Source of the DNA: Azohydromonas lata NBRC 102462
GTDB taxonomy: Bacteria; Pseudomonadota; Gammaproteobacteria; Burkholderiales; Burkholderiaceae_C
Length of the DNA: 5,768 bases
Assembly: GCA_945878385.1 (NCBI GenBank)
Contig: CAMCTE010000174.1
Location: forward strand, 1 to 5,768
Reading direction: 5' to 3'
The position numbers and the translations under genes are program-made. Of the stretch, positions 5,143-5,768 are shown in pieces. Positions within the stretch are counted from its first letter, which is position 1. Each line of letters begins with the position of its first letter. Below the pieces are notes generated by a model. That model did no database searches and was not told where the DNA came from. It saw only the letters and a program-made list of their open reading frames with translations.

Positions 5143-5768
5143 TCAGTTCGCTACAGACGTCCTACGGACGGGCACGGCCCGTCCGGCTACATCTACTGCT
5201 TGCTTCGCGTCGAGCGCCACTGCGTCCGCTCCCACCCGCGTGGCCAATTCCGGCACCGACAGTGCCAGAGGGCCGCCCACCATCACAAGGATACCCCTGT
5301 TGCTCGAGAGCTTTCGGATATCCGCAATCAAGTTACCCGTCGAAACCAACTGGTTCGGCGCCGAAACCGACAGCGCCAGAACATCGAACCATTCCTTGCG
5401 AACCGCACGAAGCGTTTCCGCACGATTGAGTTCGTGGGTGCTGACCACATCCCAACCATCCCGACGAAAGAAATCTGCCACCATGGCCGCACCCAGCGTG
5501 TGGTGGGAACCCGGCGCCGGGGCGATCAAAACCCGACGGCTGCTGGGTTCAGCGCCTTCGCGAATGAAGTCGGGGCTCAGGTCGTACATCACCTGCTGTA
5601 TCCGCAACAGGGCCAGCGTGACCAAAACGAAATCGCAGCTGTCGGCCTCCCACATGGCGCCAATCTCGCGCGCTGCGGGGGTGATGAGGTCCAGGTACAA
5701 GGATTCCAAAGACACGCCTTCCGCATGAAGGCGCATCACAAATTCGCGGGTACGTTCGGCTTCGCCAT
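5143..5768 (-). CDS. aerR: AerR/PpaA cobalamin-binding antirepressor, 5'-truncated by the window edge
   Basis: AerR/PpaA proteins bind cobalamin and change the DNA binding of CrtJ/PpsR, coupling light and oxygen to photosynthesis gene expression. The visible 207 residues stay open to the right edge (frame from 5766), so the true start is outside; the GTG at 5739 and ATG at 5736 are internal and lack a ribosome-binding site. The first 60 or so visible residues resemble the helical cap of B12 proteins (SLYLDLITPAAREIGAMWE, with W39). A Rossmann-like B12-binding domain follows: APGSHHTLG at 83-92 contains the H-x-x-G motif (H89, G92) expected to supply the lower axial histidine, ALSVSAPNQL at 131-140 is in the place of the S-x-T/L motif, and VMVGGP at 161-166 carries the GG. 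It lies directly before ppsR, its usual partner. Other B12-binding regulators are possible by domain alone, but the context is decisive. Confidence 0.88.
   Translation of the reverse strand, partial: GEAERTREFVMRLHAEGVSLESLYLDLITPAAREIGAMWEADSCDFVLVTLALLRIQQVMYDLSPDFIREGAEPSSRRVLIAPAPGSHHTLGAAMVADFFRRDGWDVVSTHELNRAETLRAVRKEWFDVLALSVSAPNQLVSTGNLIADIRKLSSNRGILVMVGGPLALSVPELATRVGADAVALDAKQAVDVAGRAVPVRRTSVAN
5158..5185 (-). other. Two mutually exclusive hairpins at the aerR 3' end
   Basis: An 8-base perfect stem CGGACGGG/CCCGTCCG with a 5-base loop lies at 5165-5185, inside the last codons of aerR. The GGACG at 5166-5170 can instead pair with CGTCC at 5158-5162 around a 3-base loop. On the minus strand the strong hairpin forms first and the short one competes with it. 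A TTTT tract occurs only about 30 bases after it (5133-5130, reading CCCCCCTTTTGC), too far for a classical terminator. Structure is seen; function is speculative. Confidence 0.3.

Noticed and set aside
4898..5728. 276-codon plus-strand open frame opposite aerR and the ppsR start
   Set aside because: Ser/Arg/Thr-rich shadow sequence opposite two real genes, with no recognisable motif.
5766..5768. ATG at the very right edge as start of aerR
   Set aside because: It is out of frame with the AerR/PpaA coding frame, which stays open to the edge; the gene is simply cut by the window.

Overview
The window is a five-gene stretch of a bacterial photosynthesis gene cluster, all on the minus strand, from a purple (bacteriochlorophyll a) phototroph. 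High GC, near-saturated coding on one strand and the order aerR/ppaA - ppsR - bchG - bch2 (orf428/PucC family) - bchP match photosynthesis superoperons of purple Proteobacteria. Protein flavour and GC-rich codon use suggest Burkholderiales (Rubrivivax/Rhodoferax/Limnohabitans-like), but that placement is inference.

Layout in transcription order (right to left). At 5768-5143 is a cobalamin-binding AerR/PpaA antirepressor whose start lies outside the window. After a 57-base gap comes ppsR (5085-3613), a 490-residue PAS-PAS-Fis-HTH regulator of photosynthesis genes. A 105-base intergenic region (3612-3508) follows, the only sizeable non-coding stretch. It holds a dense set of inverted repeats that read as a tandem PpsR operator (two 18-bp elements exactly 8 bp apart) and a hairpin that displays the bchG ribosome-binding site. 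Then come bchG (3507-2614), bch2 (2617-1160) and bchP (1150 to beyond base 1), packed with a 4-base overlap and a 9-base gap, so they almost certainly form one translationally coupled unit.

How the parts work together: BchG esterifies bacteriochlorophyllide a with geranylgeranyl pyrophosphate, BchP reduces the geranylgeranyl tail to phytyl, and the Bch2/PucC-family membrane protein between them is thought to handle pigment or light-harvesting assembly. PpsR controls such genes through TGT-N12-ACA palindromes, and AerR/PpaA adjusts PpsR activity through its cobalamin. The regulator pair sits directly upstream of the pigment tail genes, with a candidate PpsR operator between them, giving a compact regulator-operator-target arrangement.

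I found no wholly new system. The points most worth checking are the tandem operator before bchG, the ribosome-site hairpin, the cysteine pattern of PpsR and the pair of alternative hairpins at the aerR 3' end. No tRNA, rRNA, CRISPR, insertion sequence or mobile element is visible.
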